Shown here: piece after piece, positions 34,752-43,409 of the stretch
Layout: each line of letters opens with the position of its first letter
Numbering within the stretch: position 1 is the stretch's first letter
Assembly (NCBI RefSeq): GCF_018221685.1
Contig: NZ_JAGJTM010000001.1
Span: forward strand, 124,001-188,000
From: Bombella apis
Lineage (GTDB): Bacteria > Pseudomonadota > Alphaproteobacteria > Acetobacterales > Acetobacteraceae
Length of the DNA: 64,000 nt
Direction: 5' to 3'
Made by a program: the position numbers and the translations under genes
Notes under the pieces: model-generated
Databases searched by the model: none
What the model was told of the DNA's origin: nothing
What the model saw: the letters and a program-made list of their open reading frames with translations, nothing else

Positions 34752-35495
34752 TCAGCTCCGCTTTATGCCACCAGCCATGTCGCTCAGCAGCCCCGGTGAC
34801 AGAAGCGTGACGGAACTGGCCCCCCTGATGCTGATCAGCCCCTCTTTCCTGAACAGGCTGAACGTCCGGCTCACCGTTTCGATCGTCAACCCCAGATAAT
34901 CGGCAATGTCTGTCCGGGACATGGGCAGGGACAGTGTCAGCGGGCCGTGCTCATCCTTCAGCGCATGGGCACAGCAGGGGCTGGCCTGTTCGACAAGGAA
35001 ACTGGCCAGACGCTCACGGGCTGTCTTGCGCCCCAGAAGCATGAGCCGCGCCTGCATCTTGACCAGCTCGCTGGAAGCCTCCTGCTGGAGGCGGCCATGC
35101 AGACGGGGGAAGCGCTCCACGAGACGGTCGATGGCAGAATGGGGGAACCGGCAGAGTGTCACCTCTCCCAGAGCTTCTGCAGTGAAGGCATAACTCTCTG
35201 AGGAGGCCAGCCCCAGAAAATCTCCCACTTCTGCAAAACCGACAATCTGCCGACGCCCATCAGGCATGAGACTGAACAGCTTGGCCCGGCCGCCTGTCAG
35301 CACATAAAAATCGTGCGCCGGTGCGCCTTCCTGTATGAAACAGCGCCCCGCCTGAACAACCACCCGGGAAGATTCCGCCACAAGGGCAGGAAGGTCCTGG
35401 TCCTCAATGACGTTGCAGATACTGACCGAACGGCCAGGGCAGCGACCACACCGTTCCCGAACGGCCTCCATGAGGCTGCGACCTGTTTCCACCAT
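34752..35495 (-). CDS. fnr: FNR-type transcription regulator
   Basis: Crp/Fnr-family regulator of 247 residues. It has a candidate [4Fe-4S] set: C16, C19 and C27 near the N-terminus plus C115 in the effector domain (EVTLCRF), as in oxygen-sensing FNR proteins. The cyclic-nucleotide-binding-like fold spans about 35-150. The helix-turn-helix is near 192-215, with E206, S209 and R210 in ETVSR, the combination that reads TTGAT half-sites. It is divergent from an OmpW porin gene, and a perfect FNR box lies between them. FNR proteins of obligately aerobic acetic acid bacteria have been described, so the regulator may respond to oxygen limitation in respiring cells. Confidence 0.9.
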   Translation of the reverse strand: MVETGRSLMEAVRERCGRCPGRSVSICNVIEDQDLPALVAESSRVVVQAGRCFIQEGAPAHDFYVLTGGRAKLFSLMPDGRRQIVGFAEVGDFLGLASSESYAFTAEALGEVTLCRFPHSAIDRLVERFPRLHGRLQQEASSELVKMQARLMLLGRKTARERLASFLVEQASPCCAHALKDEHGPLTLSLPMSRTDIADYLGLTIETVSRTFSLFRKEGLISIRGASSVTLLSPGLLSDMAGGIKRS

Positions 35496-35597
35496 TATCT
35501 TTCCTGTCTCACTATAGCCGGTGTCAGAGTTAGCGGGTTATCCCCCCCCTTGGAAAAGAAACCTTCCTTATGACAGTGATAAGAAAAGCCCCATTTT

Positions 35598-35611
35598 TTG
35601 ATATAGATCAA
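35598..35611. promoter_or_regulatory. Perfect FNR box between fnr and ompW
   Basis: TTGAT-ATAG-ATCAA matches the FNR consensus exactly and is palindromic at the half-sites. On the minus strand, CATAAG at 35569-35574 would place the site about 42 bases upstream of an fnr start site. On the plus strand it lies 149 bases before the ompW ATG, with possible weak -10 sequences near 35639-35653. It may serve autoregulation, ompW control or both. Confidence 0.8.
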
Positions 35612-35759
35612 TTTCTAGAATATTTTCAGTTAATGCCCTATTACAGTTATAAATTTTTTCTTGTTTTCGAGGCAGATCATTCTTATAGGCGGGGAAGGAA
35701 CAATTACATTTTGTCCATTTTCGCCACGCCGTTGTAACTCATCGAGGATTCTAGGAAAA

Positions 35760-36626
35760 ATGAGCCGCACCTTCACCCGGATGGCCACAGCTGCGCTGTT
35801 TGCTCTTGGGTCTGTCTCCTTCGCCGTTGCCCAGACAACAGCGCCAGGAGCCCGCACCTCCGTATCCGCATCCAGCACCATGCAGGCCGCTCCGGATGCC
35901 TCCGTGCATCTTCATGCTCCGGATGACCATCGCTGCGGCATTTTCCAGACCTGTGCCAATACCAAGATCGGCCTTGGCAAAGGGGACTTCGTTGTCCGCC
36001 TCTCCGCTCTCGGCGTAATCACCAACAACACCGGCTCCCGCGTCAAGCTGAATGCCAGCTCACCTGCGGCAGCTCTGGCTGGTGGCAGCATCTTCCGCCA
36101 CAATGTAAGCGTGACCAACCAGGTCATGCCGGAACTGACGCTTGAATATTTCCTGACGGACCACCTCTCCCTGGACCTCATTGCTTCTTCCACCCGTCAT
36201 GAAGCCGCTGCCCATGTCGGCAACCTGGGCAAGCTGGATGCTGGCAGCTTCTGGATTCTCCCCCCGACACTGACAGCCGCCTACCACTTCCGCCCGCACA
36301 AGCGCTTCAACCCCTATGCCGGTCTTGGCATCACGGTGGCCATCTTCCACAACATGCATCAGGCCACCAATCTGGGTGGGGCCTTCAACGGGGCCGTGTT
36401 TGATGCCATGCACATGAAAACCAACGTCGGGCCGAGCTTCAACCTCGGGTTTGATTACCAGCTGGTCGGCAACTGGTTCTTCAACTTCGATATCAAACAG
36501 ATCCTTCTGTTCAATCAGAGCGTTCATCTGAGCCAGCGCGGCAACCCCATTACTGGTGGTCGGGTCCGTGTTCATGATGACGTGCATCCGACTGTTGTTG
36601 GTGCCGGTATCGAATACCGCTTCTGA
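35760..36626 (+). CDS. ompW: OmpW-family outer-membrane protein
   Basis: Small beta-barrel of 288 residues in the OmpW family, whose members form narrow hydrophobic-lined channels. The signal peptide spans residues 1-24 (ending AVA before QTT). The family core starts at GKGDFVVRLSALGVITNN. TPTLTAAYHFRP-type strands appear at ILPPTLTAAYHFRPHKRFNPYAGLG, followed by NVGPSFNLGFDYQL, and the protein ends VVGAGIEYRF with a terminal Phe. A linker with a His-rich LHAPDDHRCG precedes the barrel. The ATG at 35760 is preferred over an upstream in-frame ATG at 35661. OmpW is FNR-regulated in enterobacteria, and an exact FNR box lies upstream here. Confidence 0.88.
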   Translation: MSRTFTRMATAALFALGSVSFAVAQTTAPGARTSVSASSTMQAAPDASVHLHAPDDHRCGIFQTCANTKIGLGKGDFVVRLSALGVITNNTGSRVKLNASSPAAALAGGSIFRHNVSVTNQVMPELTLEYFLTDHLSLDLIASSTRHEAAAHVGNLGKLDAGSFWILPPTLTAAYHFRPHKRFNPYAGLGITVAIFHNMHQATNLGGAFNGAVFDAMHMKTNVGPSFNLGFDYQLVGNWFFNFDIKQILLFNQSVHLSQRGNPITGGRVRVHDDVHPTVVGAGIEYRF

Positions 36627-36656
36627 TCTTTCCACAACAACATCAGATCATTCGGG

Positions 36657-36689
36657 AAAGGGGCCGCAGAGTAATTGCGGCCCCTTTTT
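36657..36689 (+). terminator. Terminator after ompW
   Basis: AAAGGGGCCGCA and TGCGGCCCCTTTTT form a 12-bp stem with a short loop and a U-tail. It begins about 30 bases after the ompW stop. Confidence 0.92.
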
Positions 36690-36852
36690 CATATAGTCGC
36701 AATACTGGACAGCAATTACTCATCACGACAGCCTTCATCCATAAAGTTCGAATATTACGGTACAGATACAATACCGTGACAAATCACTGCGCATGTGTCA
36801 GAAGGGAACGAATTTTGCCCTGGCAGTCAGAAGAACGGAGAACATCCCAATA

Positions 36853-37968
36853 ATGCGTGTCTCACGTAACATGATTATTACTGGCATCGTCCTGGTCGTT
36901 CTTCTGCTTCTCTGGGGTGTGTGGTCTCTCGTCCCCCACCGGGTCATAGAGACTGCCCCACCGCCCGCTGTTACTCACAACGGCGACCTGCTGCGCATCA
37001 GGCCCGGAGGGCCGCTGGATGGCCAGCTGACTGTCGAGCCCGTCGCGGAAACCCTCTCCCCCCATCAGGTAGAGCTTCCAGCACAGATCATCGCCTCCCC
37101 CGGCCAGAGCGTGGACATCCATTCCCCGGTCGTCGGGCGGGTGGCCAACCTGTATGTGCAGACAGGCCAGCATGTACAGAAAGGCGATGTTCTTGCCATC
37201 CTGTATTCCGGTGACCTGGCACAGGCATGGTCAGATGACCGCAAAGCACAGGCAACCCTCACCCTTACCCGGCTGGCCTATCGCCGTGCTGTTGGCGTGC
37301 TGAATGCGGGAGGCAATGCGGTAAAAGACATGCAGTCTGCCAGAAATGATCTGGAACAGGCCCAGGCCGAAGCCACCCGTGCCCATCTGCGCCTTCAGGC
37401 TCTCGGCACAGACGGCAATGCCGGCTACCAACCACTGGTAGCGCCTGTCTCCGGCATCGTCACCGCCATATCCACCGGCATCGGCCAGAATGTGACAGAC
37501 ATGACAGCAACCCTGATGAACGTCGCCAATCTGGACACTGTCTGGATCCAGGCCAGCCTGCCGGAATCCCTCCTGCCCATGCTCGGTGCAAGCATGACGC
37601 TGGAAGCCTCCTTCCCCGGCCAGACATGCCATGGACCCGTCACCTCGCTGGACGGCACCGTCCATACTGATACCCGCCGCCTGAATCTCTATCTGCGCTG
37701 CAACAACACCCAGGGGGCGCTGCGCCCCGGACAGTTCACCACCGCCACGCTGAACATCACCCAGCAGGCCCAGCCCCTCCTGCCCAAAACAGCCCTGCTG
37801 ATGGACAATGACCAGGTTTCCGTCTTTGTGGAGACAGCCCCCAACACCTACCGCCGCCGCTTCATCACCATCAGCTACGAGGAAGGAGAGTCCGTACGCA
37901 TTCTCTCCGGCCTGAAAGCTGGTGAGCGTATCATCACGCATGGGGCCATCCTGCTCAATGATTACTGA
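36853..37968 (+). CDS. RND efflux periplasmic adaptor
   Basis: Membrane fusion protein of 371 residues that links the inner-membrane RND pump to the outer-membrane channel. It has an N-terminal anchor (residues 8-29), a lipoyl-type half (SPVVGRVANLYVQTGQHVQKGDVLA), a short alpha-hairpin, and the second half (APVSGIVTAISTGIGQNV). The beta-barrel and membrane-proximal domain follow to the end. It resembles CusB/CzcB-type adaptors but lacks the histidine-rich metal-binding N-terminus of some. The ATG at 36853 is preferred, with GGAGAA about 10 bases upstream; an ATG at 36793 adds a charged leader. The pump gene follows after 16 bases. Confidence 0.87.
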   Translation: MRVSRNMIITGIVLVVLLLLWGVWSLVPHRVIETAPPPAVTHNGDLLRIRPGGPLDGQLTVEPVAETLSPHQVELPAQIIASPGQSVDIHSPVVGRVANLYVQTGQHVQKGDVLAILYSGDLAQAWSDDRKAQATLTLTRLAYRRAVGVLNAGGNAVKDMQSARNDLEQAQAEATRAHLRLQALGTDGNAGYQPLVAPVSGIVTAISTGIGQNVTDMTATLMNVANLDTVWIQASLPESLLPMLGASMTLEASFPGQTCHGPVTSLDGTVHTDTRRLNLYLRCNNTQGALRPGQFTTATLNITQQAQPLLPKTALLMDNDQVSVFVETAPNTYRRRFITISYEEGESVRILSGLKAGERIITHGAILLNDY

Positions 37969-37984
37969 GGACCGCTGAGCAGTC

Positions 37985-40900
37985 ATGTTCATCGAGAAAT
38001 TCATCACATGGTGCTTTGGTCACCGCAAGGCCGTCGCTTTTCTTACCGCAGCTCTGTTCGTCACCGGAATGCTGGCGTGGAAACAGCTGCCCGTGGAAGC
38101 CTACCCGGACCTCGGCCCGGCCAGTGTTCTGGTCACCACGCAGGTCAACGGTCTTGCTGCCGAGGAGATGGAACATCAGGTCACCACGCCTGTCGAGCGT
38201 GAACTGGCAGCCGTCCCCGGTGTTGTGGAGAGCCGCTCCAGCACGACATTCGGCCTCTCGCTCATCACGCTCATCTTCAAGGATGGAGAGGACATCTACC
38301 GTGCCCGCCAGCTGGTGCAGAGCCAGCTTGACGGCCTCCAGCTGACAGGCGGTGCCCAGCCCTCCCTTGGCCCCATCAGCGGGGCCAGCGGAGAAATCTA
38401 CCGCTATACGGTCGAGTCCGACGATCAGGACCTCATGACCATCTCCGACGTGCAGCGGTGGGAGATCATTCCCGCCCTCCAGCGGGTGCCCGGCGTGGTG
38501 AACATCGACAATTTCGGCGGTTTCACCCGGGAATATCAGCTGATCCTCGACCCCAACGCCCTCATCCGCTTTGGCATCAGCATCAGCGATGTGATGAACG
38601 CCATCCGCAACAGCAATGCCAATGCTGGTGGTGGCCGCGTCACCCGTGGTGAGCAGTCCTACATTATCCGTGGCGTGGGGCAGATCCACTCTCTGGAGGA
38701 CATGCGCAACACCGTCATCGGCCATCATGATGGTGTTCCCATTTTCCTCTCCGAGCTGGGGCGGATCGAATTCGGCCATCAGGTCCGGGAAGGGATGCTT
38801 GGGAAAAACGGCAATCCGGATACGATCGAAGGGGTCGTGACCATGCTGCGGGGCGCCAATCCCTCACAGGTGCTGGATGACCTGCACTCTGCCGTCGCCA
38901 AGCTCCAGACACAGCTCAAACCCAAACATATCCGCATTGTTCCGTATCTGGACCGTGACAACCTCGTAAAATCCACAACGGACAAGGTCAGCGAAACGAT
39001 TCTTGAGGGGATCGGCCTCGTGCTGGTCATCCTGACCTTCTTCCTGGGCTCGCCCCGCAGTGCCGCCATCACGGCGGTGACCATTCCCTTTGCGCTGTCA
39101 TTCGCCTTCATCCTCATGCGGGCCTGCGGCATGGCGGCCAACCTTTTCTCCCTCGGAGCCGTGGATTTTGGCGTGATCGTCGATGGAGCCATCGTCATCA
39201 CCGAGGTCATCCTCCGCCACAGGGAGGAGCACCCCAACCTCCCGCTGAACCAGCCGGACATTCTTGCCATCACCCGCCGTGCGGGCCGGGCCATCTTCGC
39301 CTCCACCATCATCATCGTGGTGGCCTACAGTCCCCTCTTCGCCTTTGAAGGCAGCGAGGCCAAAATCTTCCGCCCCATGGCCTGGACAGTCAGCTTCGCC
39401 CTGCTGGGAGCGCTGCTCTGCGCCCTGGCCCTGACACCCACCATGTCCTTCCTGGCCCTGCGCAAGCCACGGCCCATCTGGCACAACAGGCCACTGGACT
39501 GGCTGCACAAATATTATGACGCCCTGCTCCGCCATCTGATTGACCACCCTGTCATCCCCTTCGTCAGTGCCGGACTGGCACTGGTGACCGTCATTGCCCT
39601 TGGGGTCACGACGGGCCGGGAGTTCCTGCCTGACCTTGATGAAGGGGCGCTGTGGCTCCAGGTGCAGATGCCAACGGGCATCTCACTGGAAAAAGGGCAG
39701 GAAAAGGCTTCGGAAATCCGTCGTGCGGTACGGGAGTTCCCGGAGACATCCTATGCCATAACGCAGCTTGGTCGCTCGGATGATGGTACGGACCCATGGA
39801 CGCCCTCCCACATCGAAATGCCCGTTGGCCTGACGCCCTACAACCAGTGGGCCCACGGCGAGACCAAAGCCGAGTTCATCACGAAACTCCGGGCCCGCCT
39901 GAACAAGATCGCTGGCATTTCCTTCTCCATCAGCCAGCCGATCGAGGACAATCTCAGCGATCAGCTTGGCGGAGCGCACAGCCCGCTGGTCATGCGCATC
40001 TATGGGGACGACCTCTCGGGCCTGCGTACCCTTGGCAAGCAGGTCGTCCAGCAGCTCTGGCAGGTACCCGGCACCGTGCAGGCCGACATCTTCCAGGAAC
40101 CCAAGATTCCACAGATTGCAATCACACCAGACCGGCTGAAAGCCGCCCGTTATGGCATCAGCATCAATGATGTAACGGATGTCATCAACAGCGCCATCGG
40201 CGATGCCCCGCTGACCAGCGTGATTGAGGGCGACCGCTTCTACAATGCAACCCTGCGCATCGACAACACGCAGCGTTCCAACCTCCAGCTGCTGGGCCAG
40301 ATTCCCATGATTACGGGTGATGGCAGTGCCATCCCTCTGGCTGAAATTGCCCATATCCGTCTCCAGATGGGTGAAAGCAGCATCGCCCATGAGATGGGCG
40401 AGCGGCAGATCACCCTTCAGGTGGATAATGGCAACCGGCCCATGTCCCTCTACCTTGACGATGCCCAGAAGCTCATCGACCAGAACGTCCATTACGACCA
40501 CCAGAAGTTCCGTCTGGAATGGGCCGGAACCTTCCAGGAGGCCCAGCACGCCCAGGTCCGCCTCGTGGCAGCCCTGGGCGTCATGTTCGCCGTCATGCTG
40601 GGGCTGCTCTATGCGGAGTTCCAGAAGTTCCGCCATGCGCTGCTCATCATCGGCATTGTGCCACTTGCCGCCCTGGGCGGGCTGATCGCCCTGCATCTAC
40701 GGGCCGAAACACTGAACATTGCCACGGCGGTCGGCTTCATCGCCCTGTTTGGTGTGGCCATCCAGAACGGGATCATCATGGTATCCAACATCAACCGTCA
40801 TCTTGGTGCTGGTGGCAACATACGGGAGGCCACCCGGCTGGGAGCAACCGAACGCTTCCGCCCCGTGCTGATGACAGCAACCGTGGCCAGTGTCGGAATG

Positions 40901-41077
40901 CTGCCCGCCGCTCTGGCCACAGGTGTGGGAACCGATGTGCAGCGTGGCCTGGCGACGGTCGTTGTCGGTGGACTGGGCATTGCCACCCTGCTGACCCTTT
41001 TCATCCTGCCAGTCTGCTTCTGCCGTCTGGAAGAATGGGTCAGCCGCAGGACCAGCCAGAAAGAGCAGGAGGCCTGA
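37985..41077 (+). CDS. Heavy-metal RND efflux pump (CzcA-like)
   Basis: Inner-membrane proton-driven pump of 1030 residues in the HME-RND family. The first helix and PVEAYPDLGP segment open the protein. The proton-relay motif in the fourth helix is DFGVIVDGAIVITE, which matches the CzcA/CnrA (Zn, Co, Cd, Ni) type rather than the copper/silver CusA pattern. The duplicated layout is clear: helix 1, a periplasmic loop of about 300 residues, helices 2-7, a second loop, then helices 8-12 ending near residue 1015. The metal is inferred from this motif only. The genes adaptor, pump and outer-membrane factor form one operon without an adjacent regulator. Confidence 0.9.
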   Translation: MFIEKFITWCFGHRKAVAFLTAALFVTGMLAWKQLPVEAYPDLGPASVLVTTQVNGLAAEEMEHQVTTPVERELAAVPGVVESRSSTTFGLSLITLIFKDGEDIYRARQLVQSQLDGLQLTGGAQPSLGPISGASGEIYRYTVESDDQDLMTISDVQRWEIIPALQRVPGVVNIDNFGGFTREYQLILDPNALIRFGISISDVMNAIRNSNANAGGGRVTRGEQSYIIRGVGQIHSLEDMRNTVIGHHDGVPIFLSELGRIEFGHQVREGMLGKNGNPDTIEGVVTMLRGANPSQVLDDLHSAVAKLQTQLKPKHIRIVPYLDRDNLVKSTTDKVSETILEGIGLVLVILTFFLGSPRSAAITAVTIPFALSFAFILMRACGMAANLFSLGAVDFGVIVDGAIVITEVILRHREEHPNLPLNQPDILAITRRAGRAIFASTIIIVVAYSPLFAFEGSEAKIFRPMAWTVSFALLGALLCALALTPTMSFLALRKPRPIWHNRPLDWLHKYYDALLRHLIDHPVIPFVSAGLALVTVIALGVTTGREFLPDLDEGALWLQVQMPTGISLEKGQEKASEIRRAVREFPETSYAITQLGRSDDGTDPWTPSHIEMPVGLTPYNQWAHGETKAEFITKLRARLNKIAGISFSISQPIEDNLSDQLGGAHSPLVMRIYGDDLSGLRTLGKQVVQQLWQVPGTVQADIFQEPKIPQIAITPDRLKAARYGISINDVTDVINSAIGDAPLTSVIEGDRFYNATLRIDNTQRSNLQLLGQIPMITGDGSAIPLAEIAHIRLQMGESSIAHEMGERQITLQVDNGNRPMSLYLDDAQKLIDQNVHYDHQKFRLEWAGTFQEAQHAQVRLVAALGVMFAVMLGLLYAEFQKFRHALLIIGIVPLAALGGLIALHLRAETLNIATAVGFIALFGVAIQNGIIMVSNINRHLGAGGNIREATRLGATERFRPVLMTATVASVGMLPAALATGVGTDVQRGLATVVVGGLGIATLLTLFILPVCFCRLEEWVSRRTSQKEQEA

Positions 41078-41078
41078 C

Positions 41079-42638
41079 ATGAAACAGCATTCCACCCCCT
41101 GCATGAGGGGCCGTTCCTCCCGATTGCTGGCCAGTGTTCTTCTTGGCGGCATGGCTGCCGGGTTGGGGGGCTGCATTGTCGGCCCTTCCTCCAAGGACAT
41201 TCCCCCCCTGCCAGAGAGGACAGGATACAGCCAGAAGAACATCACCCAGTCTGAAGCTGGACGGGACAGAAGCAGCGACAGCCTCCTCCACCGCCAGCAG
41301 TTCATCTCCGGGGCAGATGTTCCCGGCAGATGGTGGGAGGCCTTCCAGAATCCCCGTCTGAACCAGATGGTGGAGCTGGCCCTGACCAACAACCAGACAT
41401 TGAAAGCCATGCAGGCTGGCCTGCGGGCAGCATGGGAGCAGCGCCGTGTTGAGGGGGCGTCACTCTATCCGAGCATTTCTGCCCAGTTCATTCCGACACG
41501 CAACAAGACCTCCAAGGCACTCTCGCCCGTGCCGAACAATAATGAATGGCTCTATAACCTGCACACGGCCCAGCTGAACATCGGCTATGTGCCCGATCTC
41601 TGGGGTGGCTCCCGCCTTGCCATTCGCAACGCCAAAGCCCAGGCGGATATCCAGCGCTTCCAGCTGGAGGCCACGACGCTGACGATGATCTCCAACATCG
41701 TCAACACGGCCATCACCGAGGCGGGTCTCCGTGAGCAGATCCGTGCCAAGGAAGTTCTGATCGCCCAGCAGGCAGCCATGGTTCGCATCAATCAGAATCA
41801 GGTCGGCCTGGGGGACCAGTCCCGCCAGAGCCAGCTCCTGCTGCGGGATTCGCTGGCGCAACTTCAGGCGGATCTACCTCCTCTCCGGACACAGCTTGCC
41901 CAGACCCGGGACCAGCTGGCCACTCTGGTGGGCCTCAGCCCCAATGCGGACCTGCCCATCTTCGAGCTGAAAGACTTCACCCTGCCGCATCAGCTGCCCG
42001 TCAGCCTGCCGGCCCAGCTCCTCCTGCAACGGCCTGACATCGCCTCTGCACAGGCGCAGATCCGCTCTGCCGGGGCGCAGCTCGGCATTGCCATTGCCAA
42101 CCGCCTCCCCAATGTGCAGCTGAGTGCCCTGCCTGGCGAGGCTGTGGACAGCATGAGCAAGATGTTCAAACCCGGGATGGGCAACTGGATGCTGGCTGCC
42201 ACGGTCACCCAACCCATTTTCCAGGGAGGGTCACTGCTTCATGCCCAGCGGGAAGCCAAAGCCAATTACGAACAGGCCAAGGAATATTACAAGGCTGCCA
42301 TCATGTCTGCCGTCAGCGATGTGGCAGACAGCCTCCATGCCGTAGAGCTGGATGGCAGCACACTTCTGGCCGACCAGAATGGGCTGGACGCCGCCACACA
42401 GGCCCTGCACATTGCAGAAGCCCAGCACAGGCTGGGGGACAACAGCCAGATTGACGTGGCACAGGCCCGCATGGCCGTGGCGCAGGACCAGATTTCCGTC
42501 GCACAGGACAAGGTCACCCGCCTTTCCGATACGGTCGGCCTGTTCCAGGCTCTCGGCGGGGGATGGTGGAACCGCAATGACCTCGGTGTCAGCCCGAAGG
42601 ATGCCAAACGCCTCTCCACCACGCTTGTGCCGTGGTAA
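41079..42638 (+). CDS. Outer-membrane efflux lipoprotein (NodT/TolC-like)
   Basis: Outer-membrane factor of 519 residues that completes the tripartite RND system. The N-terminus is a lipoprotein signal with the acylated cysteine at residue 32 (AGLGGC). The core holds the duplicated OEP repeats: PGRWWEAFQNPRLNQMVELAL near the start, a TPDLW-like YVPDLWGGSRLAIRNAKAQ, and LLLQRPDIASAQAQIRSAGAQLG before the second repeat. The ATG follows the pump stop by one base, so translation is coupled. The length fits the NodT family. The operon ends at a strong terminator at 42669-42706. Confidence 0.92.
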   Translation: MKQHSTPCMRGRSSRLLASVLLGGMAAGLGGCIVGPSSKDIPPLPERTGYSQKNITQSEAGRDRSSDSLLHRQQFISGADVPGRWWEAFQNPRLNQMVELALTNNQTLKAMQAGLRAAWEQRRVEGASLYPSISAQFIPTRNKTSKALSPVPNNNEWLYNLHTAQLNIGYVPDLWGGSRLAIRNAKAQADIQRFQLEATTLTMISNIVNTAITEAGLREQIRAKEVLIAQQAAMVRINQNQVGLGDQSRQSQLLLRDSLAQLQADLPPLRTQLAQTRDQLATLVGLSPNADLPIFELKDFTLPHQLPVSLPAQLLLQRPDIASAQAQIRSAGAQLGIAIANRLPNVQLSALPGEAVDSMSKMFKPGMGNWMLAATVTQPIFQGGSLLHAQREAKANYEQAKEYYKAAIMSAVSDVADSLHAVELDGSTLLADQNGLDAATQALHIAEAQHRLGDNSQIDVAQARMAVAQDQISVAQDKVTRLSDTVGLFQALGGGWWNRNDLGVSPKDAKRLSTTLVPW

Positions 42639-42668
42639 GCTGACGGCCGCCAAACCATCCAGACATGA

Positions 42669-42706
42669 AAAAGGCCGCTTCCTGACAGAGACGGAAGCGG
42701 CCTTTT
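42669..42706. terminator. Bidirectional terminator after RND operon
   Basis: AAAAGGCCGCTTCC and GGAAGCGGCCTTTT form a 14-bp perfect stem with a 10-base loop and A/U flanks. It separates the RND operon from the convergent phosphatase gene. Confidence 0.93.
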
Positions 42707-42723
42707 CTTCAGCGGGGAAAATC

Positions 42724-43320
42724 TCAGGCCGAAAGCAGTTTCAGCACCCAGCCTTCTTCCTCCGGCATGGCCTTCAGCGGTACGGCATTGGGCAGACGTA
42801 CATTGATCTCCAGCCCCATGGCTGCCCGCAGCCCACGGAACAATGCCCCATGCGCCACGATCAGGGGGGCTCCCTCTCCAGCCTCCTGCGCCCTGTTGAG
42901 CGCCTGGACACCACGGGTCTTCAGCGTGAGGAAATCCTCACCCTTTTCCGGGACAAACGTGCCGTTGATCCATGTATTGTACCAATCTCCCATCGGCTGG
43001 CCTTCCTGCACACCAAAGCTGACCTCCTGAAGGTCTGCATCCTTTATCAGCGGCAGATCAAGGCCCGTCCGATCCCGGATCGCATCCCGCACATGCTCGG
43101 CTGTGACGAAAGCCCGCTTGAGCGGAGAGCTTACGATATGCGTGAAGGGCCGCATCCCCGCCTCGAACAGGTCTGCCAGCTGGCGGCCTGCCAGGCGGGC
43201 CTGTGTTAGGCCGGTCTCATTCAGGGGAATATCCGTCCGCCCCTGGGAGAGATGGCGTGCATTCCAGTCCGTTTCACCATGACGGAGAAACCAGTACGGT
43301 TCTGCCCGAAGCTGTGTCAT
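42724..43320 (-). CDS. Histidine phosphatase family protein
   Basis: Phosphoglycerate-mutase-like (histidine phosphatase) protein of 198 residues. The catalytic motif FLRHGETDWNARHLSQGRTD is near the N-terminus, with the catalytic His and Arg intact. The second-half catalytic His is in LIVAHGALFRGL. The sequence resembles GpmB/CobC-like phosphatases, but the substrate cannot be assigned. It is 89 bases downstream of prs on the same strand and converges with the RND operon. Confidence 0.85.
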   Translation of the reverse strand: MTQLRAEPYWFLRHGETDWNARHLSQGRTDIPLNETGLTQARLAGRQLADLFEAGMRPFTHIVSSPLKRAFVTAEHVRDAIRDRTGLDLPLIKDADLQEVSFGVQEGQPMGDWYNTWINGTFVPEKGEDFLTLKTRGVQALNRAQEAGEGAPLIVAHGALFRGLRAAMGLEINVRLPNAVPLKAMPEEEGWVLKLLSA

Positions 43321-43409
43321 TTCCTGACCCTCCCCAAAATCCCGTCAGAGCGTGGCGGGACCTGTCTCATGCCCCTGGCCACGCAAAGCACCTCTCAATC
43401 AAAAAGATC

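Noticed and set aside
37985..41077. Assignment as CusA-type copper/silver pump
   Set aside because: The fourth-helix motif is DFGVIVDGA..E, which follows the CzcA/CnrA pattern, not the VDAAIVMIEN of CusA.
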